Positions 8,578 to 19,420 are shown, counted from the first letter of the stretch. The stretch is 63,190 nt of DNA from a virus (IMGVR_UViG_3300042691_045055:1-63190), one strand, 5' to 3'. Notes: generated by a model from the sequence alone, not told the origin. Numbers and translations: made by a program.

Positions 8578-10461
8578 ATGTCTAAAGATTTTAAAAGTTT
8601 AGATAAATTATCTCCGCTAGTGCAGACTCAAGTTCCTGAGTTTGTTCGAATCGATCATCCTACGTTTGTTGCATTTTTAAATGCGTATTACGAATGGTTG
8701 GAAACTCAAGGAGCATATCTTCGCAATCCTATGGATTTGGCAAAAGTAAAAGATATAGACACAACATTCGACGAATATATCAAATATTTTAAACAACAAT
8801 ATCTTTTAGATTTTCCAGAATCTTTTGCTGTAAATCAAAATACAGGCGATCCAGTCGAACCAAAAACTATCGTAAAGTATATAAAACAGTTTTATCGTGC
8901 AAAAGGAACCGAAAAAACTTTTGAATTTTTGTTCCGAGTATTATACGATACAAATGTTGAATTTTATTATCCTAAAGTTGATATATTGAAAGCATCCGAT
9001 GGTAAATGGATACGTCGAAAAACTATTCGAGTAGCTGGTTCACAAGGACAACGATTATTTGAAAGCAGCGGAAGAAAAATATATCAGGGTGACGCTAGCG
9101 GTGTTATAAAAGGTTCAGCTTCTGTTGTTGCTGTGTCCAAATATCAATTTGGATCTTTTTTCATATACGAACTTGAAATTTCAAACATAAATGGAACTTT
9201 CAATACAACATTCCCGTTGCAAATTGAAGTAAACGGAGAAACAATAAGAGAAACTAAAATCTATTCGGTTGTAACTTCAATAACAATAACAAATGGTGGA
9301 TCAAATTATCGTGTCGGCGATCGAGTTGTTTTTACCAATGCATCGGGAGATATAGGTCAAAATGTTAAAGCCAAAGTTACCGAAGTGAGTTCATCGGGAA
9401 AAATATTGGTGATAACCATCGAAGAATTTGGAATAAATTATTTAACTGCTCCAACTATAACTGTGTCTTCAGAAAAAGGAACAGGGTTTGCTGGAACTTG
9501 CTCGGTGGGCGCTGTTTGTAATTTTGCTGGATATTATGCAAACAATGATGGTAGATTAAACACCAACAAAGTAATTCAAGATAGCCACTACTATCAGAAT
9601 TATTCTTATGTTTTAAAAACAGAAATTATTATTGATAGGTATCGAGAAGCATTAAAAAGATTAATACATCCTGCAGGTTTTGCATTTTTTGGTCAAATAT
9701 CGTTAAAACGTTGTGTGCAATCGAATCTTGATGCAGAAAGTGCGTTGGTAAAATATGAAGTACCTTTGATAGGACATTATGTTCCTTACACAAACAAAAC
9801 TAGCGATGATTTGAAAGAATGGTTTACGGTTGGAGCAACATCATACGGTTATAGTCCTCTTGTGCATGATACTATATTGAATCAAGAACCAAATCCAATA
9901 CAAGCACAAATAAATTTTCTCATACCGAACTCTCCGCTTGTTGACGTTGGATTTCCCAAAGCCGATCCTTGGTGGATCATTTATCAACATCCAAATCGTA
10001 GAATAACCAATACGGTAGTCGCAAGAATCGAACATAATCTATATGGATTGTATGGTTTAACGCAAGGTTCGGCTCGTGGAAAAACAGATTTTCTTTTCGA
10101 TGATAATGTTCCTTTAGGTGTTAACGTTTCTCAATTGAGTGGATCTTCTCAACAAAATCCAAATCTTTTTGCAAACGCTTGGAACGAGTGGACATTAACG
10201 GGAAATCAAAAACGCGAGCAATGGGCTGATGGATTTACGAATGGATTTAAATATGCTACGTTGAAATATAACAATTCAACAGAATTTAGAAAAATAACTG
10301 TTGGTAGTTTTTTTAATATGCCTCTTGGAGAACAATTCGATTGCAATCTCGAATGGAACCAGCAAATAAATAATGGTAATCCAAACAGTATAAGCCAATA
10401 CACAACTTATTATTTGAACACGTCCACTACTGGTGGTCAAACGGGTGCCACTGCATCATGA
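8578..10461 (+). CDS. baseplate wedge protein in gp7 position
   Basis: A 627-residue protein between gp6 and gp8, where T4 has gene 7 (1032 residues). The N-terminus (FVRIDHPTFVAFLNAYYEWL, then KTIVKYIKQFYRAKGTEKTF) matches the type of baseplate protein I recall from marine T4-like phages, conserved among them but very distant from T4 gp7. A beta-rich middle with Gly turns (TITNGGSNYRVGDRVVF) and an aromatic C-terminus follow. Assignment to gp7 is by synteny only. Confidence 0.6.
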   Translation: MSKDFKSLDKLSPLVQTQVPEFVRIDHPTFVAFLNAYYEWLETQGAYLRNPMDLAKVKDIDTTFDEYIKYFKQQYLLDFPESFAVNQNTGDPVEPKTIVKYIKQFYRAKGTEKTFEFLFRVLYDTNVEFYYPKVDILKASDGKWIRRKTIRVAGSQGQRLFESSGRKIYQGDASGVIKGSASVVAVSKYQFGSFFIYELEISNINGTFNTTFPLQIEVNGETIRETKIYSVVTSITITNGGSNYRVGDRVVFTNASGDIGQNVKAKVTEVSSSGKILVITIEEFGINYLTAPTITVSSEKGTGFAGTCSVGAVCNFAGYYANNDGRLNTNKVIQDSHYYQNYSYVLKTEIIIDRYREALKRLIHPAGFAFFGQISLKRCVQSNLDAESALVKYEVPLIGHYVPYTNKTSDDLKEWFTVGATSYGYSPLVHDTILNQEPNPIQAQINFLIPNSPLVDVGFPKADPWWIIYQHPNRRITNTVVARIEHNLYGLYGLTQGSARGKTDFLFDDNVPLGVNVSQLSGSSQQNPNLFANAWNEWTLTGNQKREQWADGFTNGFKYATLKYNNSTEFRKITVGSFFNMPLGEQFDCNLEWNQQINNGNPNSISQYTTYYLNTSTTGGQTGATAS

Positions 10462-10468
10462 AAAATAC

Positions 10469-10476
10469 AATAAATA
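10469..10476 (+). promoter_or_regulatory. possible late promoter (AATAAATA) before gp8
   Basis: A late-promoter-like octamer in the 54-base gap between the gp7-position gene and gp8. It leaves a leader of about 30 bases that contains an SD-like AAGGAA. The first base A departs from the usual T, so support is moderate. Confidence 0.4.
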
Positions 10477-10515
10477 TCCAAAGAAAAGTTGTAAAGCAAA
10501 TGTTAAGGAAATCGT

Positions 10516-12867
10516 ATGCCAGTATGTGACCCATTTCTTCAAAATTTTAGACAATATTTAATTCAAGATTTTTATCAAAATTTTGATGTTTTTTCTGGCG
10601 AAACTTTTTTTGTTGGAATCGGCAGATCAAATCCTTGGATAACAGCTGCTGGTGTTAATTCCGATAATGTTCCACCTAAAAATGTAGATTCAACAAGCTC
10701 TAGTATAGATTTTTGGCAAAAAGCATTTGCCTTTAAAAAGATTCAAAAAGATATGGTTTCGATTGTGGTGCGTCGATACGATTGGGAACCTAATGTAGTT
10801 TATAGCCCTTACCGCGATGATGTAGATTTATACGATGATGAAGATCCTTCGGCATTTTATGTTTTGGTGGATGAAGTTAGAGTTTACAAATGCATCGACA
10901 ACAATTATGGGTCTGCATCAACCGAAGCACCAACTCACACTGATGCTCAAATAAGAACGCTCTCGGATGGATATCGTTGGAAATTTTTGTATTCAGTTCC
11001 TGAAAGCAAAAGAAAATTTTTAACTAAAACTCAAGGTAGCTCTCGCGGCTACATGCCAGTTGAATATGTTACTCAAATATACGAAAATGACGATCGACTT
11101 CTTCAATATGAAGTTCAAAAAGCTGCGATAACAGGATCAATTGATTTTATTGATATCGATCAAGGTTTAAGAAATTTTACAGTTTCGGATCGTGTTTTAT
11201 TTTACGACGAAGCAAATCAAGTTGTTGGTGGAACAGCTGCGGGTTCCACATCGGTTAGTATAGGTGGTTCTAAATTAGTATATCAAAACGATTACTACAA
11301 CAACATGACCATAAAATTTGAAAGCGGTAACGGTTCTGGTCAACAAAGAAGAATTGTAGATTACACGGTAAATGCCGATTCAACTGCTACAGTGGTTTTG
11401 TCCACTCCGTTGAATTATGGAGTTTCGGGTGGTGCATCTGCAACCATTTATTCGATACTTCCAACCGTAACCGTGATTGGAGATGGTCAAGGTCTGAGTG
11501 ATATATTAAACACATCTGCTACGGCTGCGGAAATTACAGTTACGTTTTTGAGTACAACTGCAGGTTCAACTTCCGATTCGTGTGTTTGTGAAAGCACCAC
11601 AAGAAGATTTTTGGATCGTTTCGAATTGATCAACACTGGTAAAAACTACACATATGCTGATCTGAAAGTTGTGGCTGGATTGACATTCACCGAACGTTTA
11701 AATTATGGATTGAACGATTTGGCGGATGCTGTGATATCGCCATTTGGTGGTCATGGATCCAATCCTGTGAAAGAATTGGGCGCTTCATCTTTGATGATTG
11801 TAACCAATTTTGAAACCGACGAAAATTCTAAAATAACAACCGAAAACGACTACCGTCAATTTTGCTTGATTCAAAGTCCGTTGTTGAACAAAAAACAAAT
11901 TCGTTTCAACATGTATGATGCTGGTTTAACCAATTCATTTACTGTAGGAGCAACAGCATATCAAGGAATGACTGGAGCAGGTGGTTACACTGGATACGAT
12001 TTGGCTTTTGGAAAAATCTTAGCATGGAAACCAGGACGTTTAGGTACAACTGGAACTTCCGAATTGACTATAGGAAACATAACAGGTGGAAATTTCCAAG
12101 TTGGTGGATTTATAAACGGTATAACCACCCAAGAAATAACTGAATTGTTTGAGAAAACTATTGCAGGAACTGAAAATAGATTTTTAAGACGCTTGCGAAT
12201 GGTTCCTTATGCGTCTCTTCTTTTTGATGCGAGCGGAACCGATTTTACTCCAAACAAATACGCTATAAGTATTGGAAACACTGCGGATCGTATGGTTTCT
12301 TCATTCTCGCGTGGTAAAATATACAAATGGACGCCTAAAATAGGCACAAATCTTGTTGGAGATTTGTATTTGGAATATCCTCGTGGCGATTTTCAAATAA
12401 ATGAAAACATAACGCAAGTGTATCCTGAGTATTTGTATCCAGGCACAACTGGTCCCATAGCAAAAATTATAGAAATACGAGATTTCGAAGAAGCTGAAGA
12501 AACTGTATACGATCAAACTGTGCGTTTGGCTCTTAATTATGACGGTTTAAAACAATTTGATACAGATTCTTTTGTTAAAGATGCACTTGTTTCCAATTCT
12601 TATGCTTCTGGATATGTTATGGATTGGGTTCCTGCAACAGGAGCAACCACAGGAAACATCAGAATTTTACCAATAAAAGGTAATTTTGAAACAAATCAAA
12701 ACTTGATATATACTGATAGTGGAACTACAGGTGCTACAATAACATCTGTGCTTTCCGAACCAGAATTAAAGTATAATTCTGGTACAATATTACATTTGCA
12801 AAATATTCGTCCAGTAGAAAGATCACCAGAACAAAAAGAAGAAATAAAACTTGTAATTGAGTTTTAA
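10516..12867 (+). CDS. 8: baseplate wedge subunit gp8, enlarged
   Basis: A 783-residue protein whose ends align with T4 gp8 (334 residues). FVGIGRSNPW corresponds to the T4 F-I-T-F-G-R-S-E-P-W motif, VVRRYDWEP to V-I-P-R-R-D-W, and DGYRWKFLYSVPES to D-G-Y-V-W-E-Y-L-F-E-I-P. The last residues (ILHLQNIRPVERSPEQKEEI) match the M-E-N-R-P-P-I ... E-E-I end of T4 gp8. The extra 450 or so residues form a long insertion before the C-terminal segment. The SD is AAGGAA. Confidence 0.85.
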   Translation: MPVCDPFLQNFRQYLIQDFYQNFDVFSGETFFVGIGRSNPWITAAGVNSDNVPPKNVDSTSSSIDFWQKAFAFKKIQKDMVSIVVRRYDWEPNVVYSPYRDDVDLYDDEDPSAFYVLVDEVRVYKCIDNNYGSASTEAPTHTDAQIRTLSDGYRWKFLYSVPESKRKFLTKTQGSSRGYMPVEYVTQIYENDDRLLQYEVQKAAITGSIDFIDIDQGLRNFTVSDRVLFYDEANQVVGGTAAGSTSVSIGGSKLVYQNDYYNNMTIKFESGNGSGQQRRIVDYTVNADSTATVVLSTPLNYGVSGGASATIYSILPTVTVIGDGQGLSDILNTSATAAEITVTFLSTTAGSTSDSCVCESTTRRFLDRFELINTGKNYTYADLKVVAGLTFTERLNYGLNDLADAVISPFGGHGSNPVKELGASSLMIVTNFETDENSKITTENDYRQFCLIQSPLLNKKQIRFNMYDAGLTNSFTVGATAYQGMTGAGGYTGYDLAFGKILAWKPGRLGTTGTSELTIGNITGGNFQVGGFINGITTQEITELFEKTIAGTENRFLRRLRMVPYASLLFDASGTDFTPNKYAISIGNTADRMVSSFSRGKIYKWTPKIGTNLVGDLYLEYPRGDFQINENITQVYPEYLYPGTTGPIAKIIEIRDFEEAEETVYDQTVRLALNYDGLKQFDTDSFVKDALVSNSYASGYVMDWVPATGATTGNIRILPIKGNFETNQNLIYTDSGTTGATITSVLSEPELKYNSGTILHLQNIRPVERSPEQKEEIKLVIEF

Positions 12868-12878
12868 GGGAGTATTAG

Positions 12879-15800
12879 ATGGCTTACGATCCAACAGTAT
12901 TTAACGTAGATCCTTATTACGACGACTACGATGATAATAAAAAATTCTTAAGAATTTTATATAAGCCTGGTTATGCTGTTCAGGCTCGTGAGCTTACGCA
13001 AGCTCAAACTATAGCTCAAAAACAAGTTCAACGTTTTGGTGATCACATATTCAAAGACGGTAGCGTTGTAACGGAAAGTCAAGTATTTACTTCCAAAGGT
13101 AAATTTTTAAGAATTTCTAGTTTAACTGGTTACGCTGGTGTTTCTATTGACGACTTTGAAGGTCTTACTGCAACTGTAAGCGGAAAAAACACAGTAAAAG
13201 TCACTGCTGTTGTTTCTAGTTTGAGTGGTTCAAGCAAAGATACAACACCAATTTTCTTTTTTAGCGAATATCTTGCAGGAGCAACAGGATTCAGTGCTGG
13301 TGATATTATAACTAGTAATTTTAATGGCACCACCATAAGTGCTACAATCACTGGCGGTACGGCTCCTTATAACGATTATAGTTATGCTCCAAACAATTTG
13401 CCATATTCTGGTGAAGCAACATTGGTTGGTATCGACAAAGGTGTTCGGTACATAAAAGGATATTTTGTTAATCATGATGCTCAAAAAATAGTTGTTTATG
13501 GTGTAACTGGTTCTTCTCCTAATACATACAGAAAGTTTAATAATTTAAATTCTCTGATTCGTTTTGATACAACCAATACAATAATAACGCCAACCGATGA
13601 TGAAAGTTTGAACGATCCAGCCTTCGGATCATATAATTACGCAGCACCTGGAGCAGATCGTTATCGTTTGGATTTGAATTTAACACAAAATCCACTCGGA
13701 ACCACTTCGCAATATACATTAGCTATTTTTGAAAACGATGAAGTAACTTATCGTTCCAATTATCCAGAATATAATGTTCTTGCAGACGAACTTGCACGCA
13801 GAACTTATGATGAATCTGGAAATTATACCGTAAATGATTTTCAGATTTTTGTGGAAGGATATACATCTGATAATCAAGAAGGTATTGTAAAAATAAACAT
13901 AGGTCCAGGTAAAGCTTATATTTTTGGTTACGAATTCAATAGCGTTGGAGTAAAAAGTTTAACTGCATCAAAAGCAAGAGAATACACAACAACAAACTTT
14001 TTAACAGAAGTTCCGTTTGTTGTTGGTAATGATTTGTATGTAACTAAAAACACATCGCTTACAGCTTTTGTTTACGATAAAATAAATTGGAATGGTGCAC
14101 CTTTATTTTACTTGAGCACAGGAACATCAGGAGCTTATTCTGCAGCAGGCACTGTGAGAATCGGCAAATATGATGCTTTGGAAGCAACGCAAAATGTTCA
14201 CGTATATGATGTTCGTCTTGTTAGTGGTGTAAGCCCAACCAATGTAAAAAGAATATTTTATCCTGGATTTACTGGCTCGGATCAGCATGTATTTTCTCTG
14301 AGCGATGGTTATTTGAATGTACGAAATTCTGGCGTTGGAGCTTTAGTACATCCATTCACCAACAGTGTTTCTAGTTATGCTGTTAGAAACGTAAATGAGC
14401 ATTCGTATGTAATTCAACGATCCAAAGTTTTGGATATAAGTGCTGGTAGCGGAACAATTTATTTGACAGATTTTGCCACGGGAACCGAATTTAATTCTTC
14501 AACAAATTGTCAATTTGTAAGCGAAAATGATGTAAGATTTTTCAGTCCTACTGGCGCACAACTCAGTGGAATAACTGTAAACAAAACTTCAAATACAACA
14601 TTAACTTACAGCGGAGCTCCTGGAGTAACCAATGCAACTGTTTTCACAAGCATAAACGTTGATGAACTTTTGGGTGATGCTTATGTGCGAGCAAAAACAT
14701 CTGTAACTGAAACAGGAACTTTTGCTATAACAGGAAATAGTTTTGAAAAGTATGCATATTTTGATGGAAAAGTTGATGTTTACTCTATACTCTCTATCAC
14801 AGGCAACACAGGATCTGGAGCATTTGACGCTTTATTATATTTTAAATTAGATAATGGTCACAAAGATGACATTTATGATTGGTCTCGTTTGGTGCTTGCG
14901 CGAGAATATTTTAATTCAGGATTAACTTCGGTTCAAGCAACATATCGTAGATACACTCGTGAAAATTCTTGCTTACCTTATATGGTAAGATCGTATGGTA
15001 CACCCGCATCTTTGGGATTAAATGCTGGTGGCACAGGAGCAGCATATAAATTTATTCCAATTCACTCGTTCACAAACGAACGAGGAAATGATGTGTGGCT
15101 CACTGGATGTTTGGATGCTCGTCCAGACCGAATAACTCCACCTTCTTTCTCTTTGACTTCATCTCCAGAAAATTACGGAGCAACTGGTGGTTGTCATTTA
15201 ATAGAACCTTCATTCAATGTAAAATGGACTTATTATTTGCCAAGAACCGATACATTAGTTCTTGGTCGCGATAAAACATTTAGAATAGTTACAGGCATAT
15301 CGGATGATAGAGCACCTCAACCTCCAGATTCTAATGATGCAATGACTTTAGCAACATTAAATTATCAACCTTATACTTTGAGCGATAAACATATTGATCT
15401 TTTTTACAATAAAAATCGTCGCTATACCATGCGCGATATTGGCGAAATAGAAAAACGAGTAGACAAAGTAGAATACTATACTACTTTAAATTTGCTTGAA
15501 CAACAAGCATCTTCGCTTGAAATTCAAGATGCTAATGGTTTAAATAAATTTAAAAATGGAATATTTGCTGATTCTTTCACTAGTCGTTTCAATTCAGAGT
15601 TAACAAACGTAGACAACACATTTGCAGTGGATCGAGAACTCAGCGAATGCCGCCCTAGATTTATTACAAAATATATCGATTTCTCTTTGACTGGTGCTAC
15701 ACCTGCTGGATTGACATTTGCTTCAAATGGTTTGGCTCTTTGCAACTATACTACTGAAATTTTTATCGAACAACAATTAGCATCTCGTTTTGTTAATGTC

Positions 15801-18011
15801 AATCCTTACGATGTTGTTACTTTTGTTGGCAACATGAATTTAATTCCTTCTACTGATGATTGGATAGACGTTGAAGTTCGCCCAGATGCTATCATAAACA
15901 TTGATAATGTTCAATCGGGAATAAACGATGGTGAAAGTATAGAACTTGGAACCGCTTGGAACGATTGGGAAACAACATGGACAGGAAGACCAATAACTCT
16001 TCAAGATCCTAGAAATCCGTTGCTATCGGAACGTGAAGTTTCACAAAGAAGAGCGCGAGGTGACACAAGCGCACGAGCAAATCCACTTTTCCCAAGAGGC
16101 GGGCATTGGATTCCAGAAGAACGAGTAGGAAGTTTTACACCAACGCGCTTAACAGAATTAACAAATGTGAGAGCAACTGTAACTAGCATAGCCGAACAAC
16201 GACAAGTTCGAACTGGTTCAAGAACGTTCATGACACCAACATCATCTACACAACGTTTGTCGAATCGTGTTATCGAACGAAACGCTATTCCTATTATGCG
16301 TGCAGTTGATATTAATTTTAAAGTAGATAATTTACGACCTTTAGTTCAGTTTTATCCGTTCTTTGATGATACACCTGTATCAGATTTGATAAAAATAAAT
16401 GGTGTGACTTCTTCTGCTCCATTGATCAGTGATGCATCTGGTAGATTGGGATACAATCAAGAGTTGACATTATCAATTCCTTCTGGAAGATTCCGCACAG
16501 GCACACGAGTTTTCCGTTTGATTGACGTACCAAACAATATTTTGGAAAATTCATCTTCGTATTCTCAAAACAATTTCGTTTCTTCGGGTGTGTTGCGCGT
16601 TGAAGAAGGAATGGTTGTTTCCACACGAAACATGTCGTTTAGAACCACAAATGTGAGCGAAGAACAAACAACAACTGGATTAGTAACCCAAACTTTCCGA
16701 GCAGTAAGATATATCGATCCTGTAGCACAAACGTTCCTTGTTGATCCTACAGCATATCCAAGTGGTCTTTTCTTAAAGAAAGTTGAAATATATTTCAAAT
16801 CCAAAGACAGCAGTTTACCAATAACATTTGAAATACGACCCGTAGTTAATGGTTATCCTAGCTCGATAGATTCGATACCTTTCTCGAGAGTTGTACTTCT
16901 TCCCGATCAAATTAATATTTCTGAAGACAGCTCCGTTTCAACCGAATTTGTTTTCGAAAACCCAGTTTATTTGCAATCGGGTGAATATGCAATAGTATTG
17001 ATTACAAACAGTGGCAACTACAACGTATTCGTTTCAGAAGTTGGACAATTTGATCTTATAAGCGAACAGCGAATAACATCTCAACCGTATTTGGGTTCTT
17101 TCTTCAAATCTCAAAACTCTAGCACTTGGACTGCTGAACAAATGATGGATTTGAAGTTTAAAATCCATAAATGTTTGTTCGATACAACTGGCGGAACTTT
17201 ACAGTTTAATTTCGATGAAACTGATTTTTCTACCGAGTCAACTGGTGTGATAAATGGTGCAAATCTGTTTAAATTTAATGCAACTACAATAACTCCATCG
17301 GAAACAAGTTTTGACTATTCTGTAACTTTTGAAACAGATAATATAGAAATACCATGCAACAATGGTGAAAATATAATTTTTACACAAAAGAAGAGCATAG
17401 CTGATGCGTCCGTAGATACAATAATTGGAAAAATAACATTTAATACAACAAACGATGACGTGTCGCCTATTTTGGATTTGCAACGAGTAAGTGGTTTGTA
17501 TGTACAAAATTTAATCACTACTTTTGTAAACGACGCACAACAAACAACATACGAAAAACTTCCTTCGCTAGCAGGCGTAAGTGCAGATGCTCGTTCTTGT
17601 TTCCGATACATGTCAAAAGTAATAAGTTTGCAAGACGGTTTCGAGTCTAATGATGTGGATGTTTATTTTGCTGCTCGTTTGCCTTTAAATTCTGAAATTA
17701 AAGTTTACATGCGTTCGCAGTCTAATTTTGACAACACGAACTTTAATTCTACACCGTTTGAACCGCTTGTTGTGCATCCAGATTACACAAATATATTGAA
17801 CAATACAAGTCAATACGTGTCGTATTCAGACTTAGATTATATCGATTTAAGATTTATTCGTGGAGCAACCGGAGCCACAGGAAGTGTTATTACTTCAGGT
17901 ATAACGGGTCAAACTGAATTTAAACGATTCCAAATTAAAGTTGTTGGTTACGGTGACAATACAAATAGTTTGGTTCCATCGTTTAAAGAATTTAGAGCTA
18001 TTGCAACATGA
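12879..18011 (+). CDS. giant baseplate/tail structural protein (DUF4815-like)
   Basis: A 1710-residue protein, the longest in the window. The N-terminus (KPGYAVQARELTQAQTIAQK, then a conserved QRFGDHIFKDGSVV) is the signature I recall for DUF4815 structural proteins of marine T4-like phages. A heptad-like EIEKRVDKVEYYTTLNLLEQ segment near residue 870 may form a coiled coil, and the remainder is beta-rich. It follows gp8, where T4 carries genes 9, 10 and 11 for the wedge pins, so it may replace several peripheral baseplate proteins with one. Its stop overlaps the next start. Confidence 0.65.
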   Translation: MAYDPTVFNVDPYYDDYDDNKKFLRILYKPGYAVQARELTQAQTIAQKQVQRFGDHIFKDGSVVTESQVFTSKGKFLRISSLTGYAGVSIDDFEGLTATVSGKNTVKVTAVVSSLSGSSKDTTPIFFFSEYLAGATGFSAGDIITSNFNGTTISATITGGTAPYNDYSYAPNNLPYSGEATLVGIDKGVRYIKGYFVNHDAQKIVVYGVTGSSPNTYRKFNNLNSLIRFDTTNTIITPTDDESLNDPAFGSYNYAAPGADRYRLDLNLTQNPLGTTSQYTLAIFENDEVTYRSNYPEYNVLADELARRTYDESGNYTVNDFQIFVEGYTSDNQEGIVKINIGPGKAYIFGYEFNSVGVKSLTASKAREYTTTNFLTEVPFVVGNDLYVTKNTSLTAFVYDKINWNGAPLFYLSTGTSGAYSAAGTVRIGKYDALEATQNVHVYDVRLVSGVSPTNVKRIFYPGFTGSDQHVFSLSDGYLNVRNSGVGALVHPFTNSVSSYAVRNVNEHSYVIQRSKVLDISAGSGTIYLTDFATGTEFNSSTNCQFVSENDVRFFSPTGAQLSGITVNKTSNTTLTYSGAPGVTNATVFTSINVDELLGDAYVRAKTSVTETGTFAITGNSFEKYAYFDGKVDVYSILSITGNTGSGAFDALLYFKLDNGHKDDIYDWSRLVLAREYFNSGLTSVQATYRRYTRENSCLPYMVRSYGTPASLGLNAGGTGAAYKFIPIHSFTNERGNDVWLTGCLDARPDRITPPSFSLTSSPENYGATGGCHLIEPSFNVKWTYYLPRTDTLVLGRDKTFRIVTGISDDRAPQPPDSNDAMTLATLNYQPYTLSDKHIDLFYNKNRRYTMRDIGEIEKRVDKVEYYTTLNLLEQQASSLEIQDANGLNKFKNGIFADSFTSRFNSELTNVDNTFAVDRELSECRPRFITKYIDFSLTGATPAGLTFASNGLALCNYTTEIFIEQQLASRFVNVNPYDVVTFVGNMNLIPSTDDWIDVEVRPDAIINIDNVQSGINDGESIELGTAWNDWETTWTGRPITLQDPRNPLLSEREVSQRRARGDTSARANPLFPRGGHWIPEERVGSFTPTRLTELTNVRATVTSIAEQRQVRTGSRTFMTPTSSTQRLSNRVIERNAIPIMRAVDINFKVDNLRPLVQFYPFFDDTPVSDLIKINGVTSSAPLISDASGRLGYNQELTLSIPSGRFRTGTRVFRLIDVPNNILENSSSYSQNNFVSSGVLRVEEGMVVSTRNMSFRTTNVSEEQTTTGLVTQTFRAVRYIDPVAQTFLVDPTAYPSGLFLKKVEIYFKSKDSSLPITFEIRPVVNGYPSSIDSIPFSRVVLLPDQINISEDSSVSTEFVFENPVYLQSGEYAIVLITNSGNYNVFVSEVGQFDLISEQRITSQPYLGSFFKSQNSSTWTAEQMMDLKFKIHKCLFDTTGGTLQFNFDETDFSTESTGVINGANLFKFNATTITPSETSFDYSVTFETDNIEIPCNNGENIIFTQKKSIADASVDTIIGKITFNTTNDDVSPILDLQRVSGLYVQNLITTFVNDAQQTTYEKLPSLAGVSADARSCFRYMSKVISLQDGFESNDVDVYFAARLPLNSEIKVYMRSQSNFDNTNFNSTPFEPLVVHPDYTNILNNTSQYVSYSDLDYIDLRFIRGATGATGSVITSGITGQTEFKRFQIKVVGYGDNTNSLVPSFKEFRAIAT

Positions 18012-18250
18012 GACACAAACCAAAATTTTTAACAGTTCAAGAAAATAAAAATTTAGTACGAGATACTAGCAGCAATGCTATTTTAGCTAATAACTTGAAA
18101 TCTAAAAAAGATTTTCTAGACGCTCAAAAACGCGAACAAAATATTTCAAAAATAGAATGTATGAATGATCGTATCGAAAAATTAGAAAAAGGAATGGATG
18201 ACATAAAAGACATGCTGAAAACTTTAATAAATAACAGCAGATCTTCTTAA
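18008..18250 (+). CDS. small coiled-coil protein
   Basis: An 80-residue, highly charged protein that I do not recognise. The C-terminal half (ISKIECMNDRIEKLEKGMDD, continuing IKDMLKTLIN) has a heptad pattern typical of a short coiled coil. The start overlaps the DUF4815-like stop as ATGA, implying translational coupling. It may be a small trimerisation or assembly factor for the adjacent large tail protein. Confidence 0.5.
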   Translation: MRHKPKFLTVQENKNLVRDTSSNAILANNLKSKKDFLDAQKREQNISKIECMNDRIEKLEKGMDDIKDMLKTLINNSRSS

Positions 18251-18266
18251 TTATGAAAGGATTACG

Positions 18267-19403
18267 ATGGCTAAGAACAAACTTGTATTGTCAATGATAG
18301 TAAAAAATGAAGCGCACGTTATCGAGCGTTGTTTGGCTTCGATGCTTCCGCTTGTTGATACTTGGTGCATCGTTGATACTGGTAGCACAGATGGCACTCA
18401 AGAAAAAATTCAAAAATTCTTTGATCAAGTTGGCATACAAGGTAAATTGGTTCAAAGCACTTGGAAGGGTTTCGGAGAAAGTCGCAGCGAAGCTCTTGAA
18501 GCAGCTAGATCCATGGGTGATTATACAATCATGATCGATGCCGATGAAATCATGCAATACGATCCCGACTTTGATCCTGAAAAATTTAAAGATAGTCTTA
18601 CTGCTGATCTTTACAACGTTTTTGCTTTTTATGGTGGTATCAAATATCACCGTCCTCAACTCACATCCAACAGCAAACGATTTTATTATCGAGGAATTTT
18701 ACACGAATACGTAGATTGTCACGATAAATTTGATACTCGTGATTTTGCAAAAGGCATCTTGAATCTTCCTATTCAAGATGGAGCACGCAGCAAAACTCCT
18801 GACAAGTATGCTCGTGATGCAGTAACTTTTGAAGAAGCTCTTAAAGGACCAGTTGATGAAAAAGACTTTAATCGTTATCACTTTTATCTTGCTCAATCGT
18901 ATCGCGACAGCCAACAATGGCAAAAAGCTCATGACGCTTATCTCAAGCGCGCTGAGTTGGGTGGTTGGAACGAAGAAGTTTTCTACAGCTTGTTCCAAGT
19001 AGGTCGTCTCAAGGAAATTTTGAATCATCCTATCGATGAAATCGTAAAAGTTTACTTCCAAGCATATCAAGTTAATCCTTGGCGTGCCGAAACACTTTGG
19101 GCTGCTGCAAAAATATGCCGCATGTATTGTCGTTTCGATCAAGCATACGTTTTTGCCAAGCAAGCTTTGAAGTTGCGACTCCCAGAAGGTGCCTTGTTTG
19201 TAAGCCAACCAGTTTATGAATGGGCAGTGATGGATGAATTCTGCATCGCAGCTTATTGGTCGGGTCATTATAAAGAATCTAAACTTGTGGGCGATCGTCT
19301 TTTGGGAGAAAACAAATTTCCTCAAGATCAACGTCAACGAATCGAAGCAAATCACAAATTCGCAACCGAAGCTCTTTTGAATGGAGAGGGTTGTTGCGGA
19401 TAA
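18267..19403 (+). CDS. GT2-family glycosyltransferase with TPR-like C-terminus
   Basis: A 378-residue protein. Residues 5-50 (LSMIVKNEAHVIERCLASML, then VDTGSTDGTQE) are the GT-A nucleotide-binding start of GT2 enzymes. IDADE at about residues 90-94 supplies the DxD metal-binding motif. The C-terminal half (NRYHFYLAQSYRDSQQWQKA and later helices) looks like TPR repeats, a frequent partner of this type of glycosyltransferase. It probably acts in the host cytoplasm on a protein or cell-surface acceptor. It lies among tail genes, 16.7 kb upstream of the main recombination genes and about 25 kb from the other glycosyltransferases, so the tail fibre is a candidate target. The SD is GAAAGGA. Confidence 0.85.
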   Translation: MAKNKLVLSMIVKNEAHVIERCLASMLPLVDTWCIVDTGSTDGTQEKIQKFFDQVGIQGKLVQSTWKGFGESRSEALEAARSMGDYTIMIDADEIMQYDPDFDPEKFKDSLTADLYNVFAFYGGIKYHRPQLTSNSKRFYYRGILHEYVDCHDKFDTRDFAKGILNLPIQDGARSKTPDKYARDAVTFEEALKGPVDEKDFNRYHFYLAQSYRDSQQWQKAHDAYLKRAELGGWNEEVFYSLFQVGRLKEILNHPIDEIVKVYFQAYQVNPWRAETLWAAAKICRMYCRFDQAYVFAKQALKLRLPEGALFVSQPVYEWAVMDEFCIAAYWSGHYKESKLVGDRLLGENKFPQDQRQRIEANHKFATEALLNGEGCCG

Positions 19404-19420
19404 TTTAACAGAGGTAAGAA

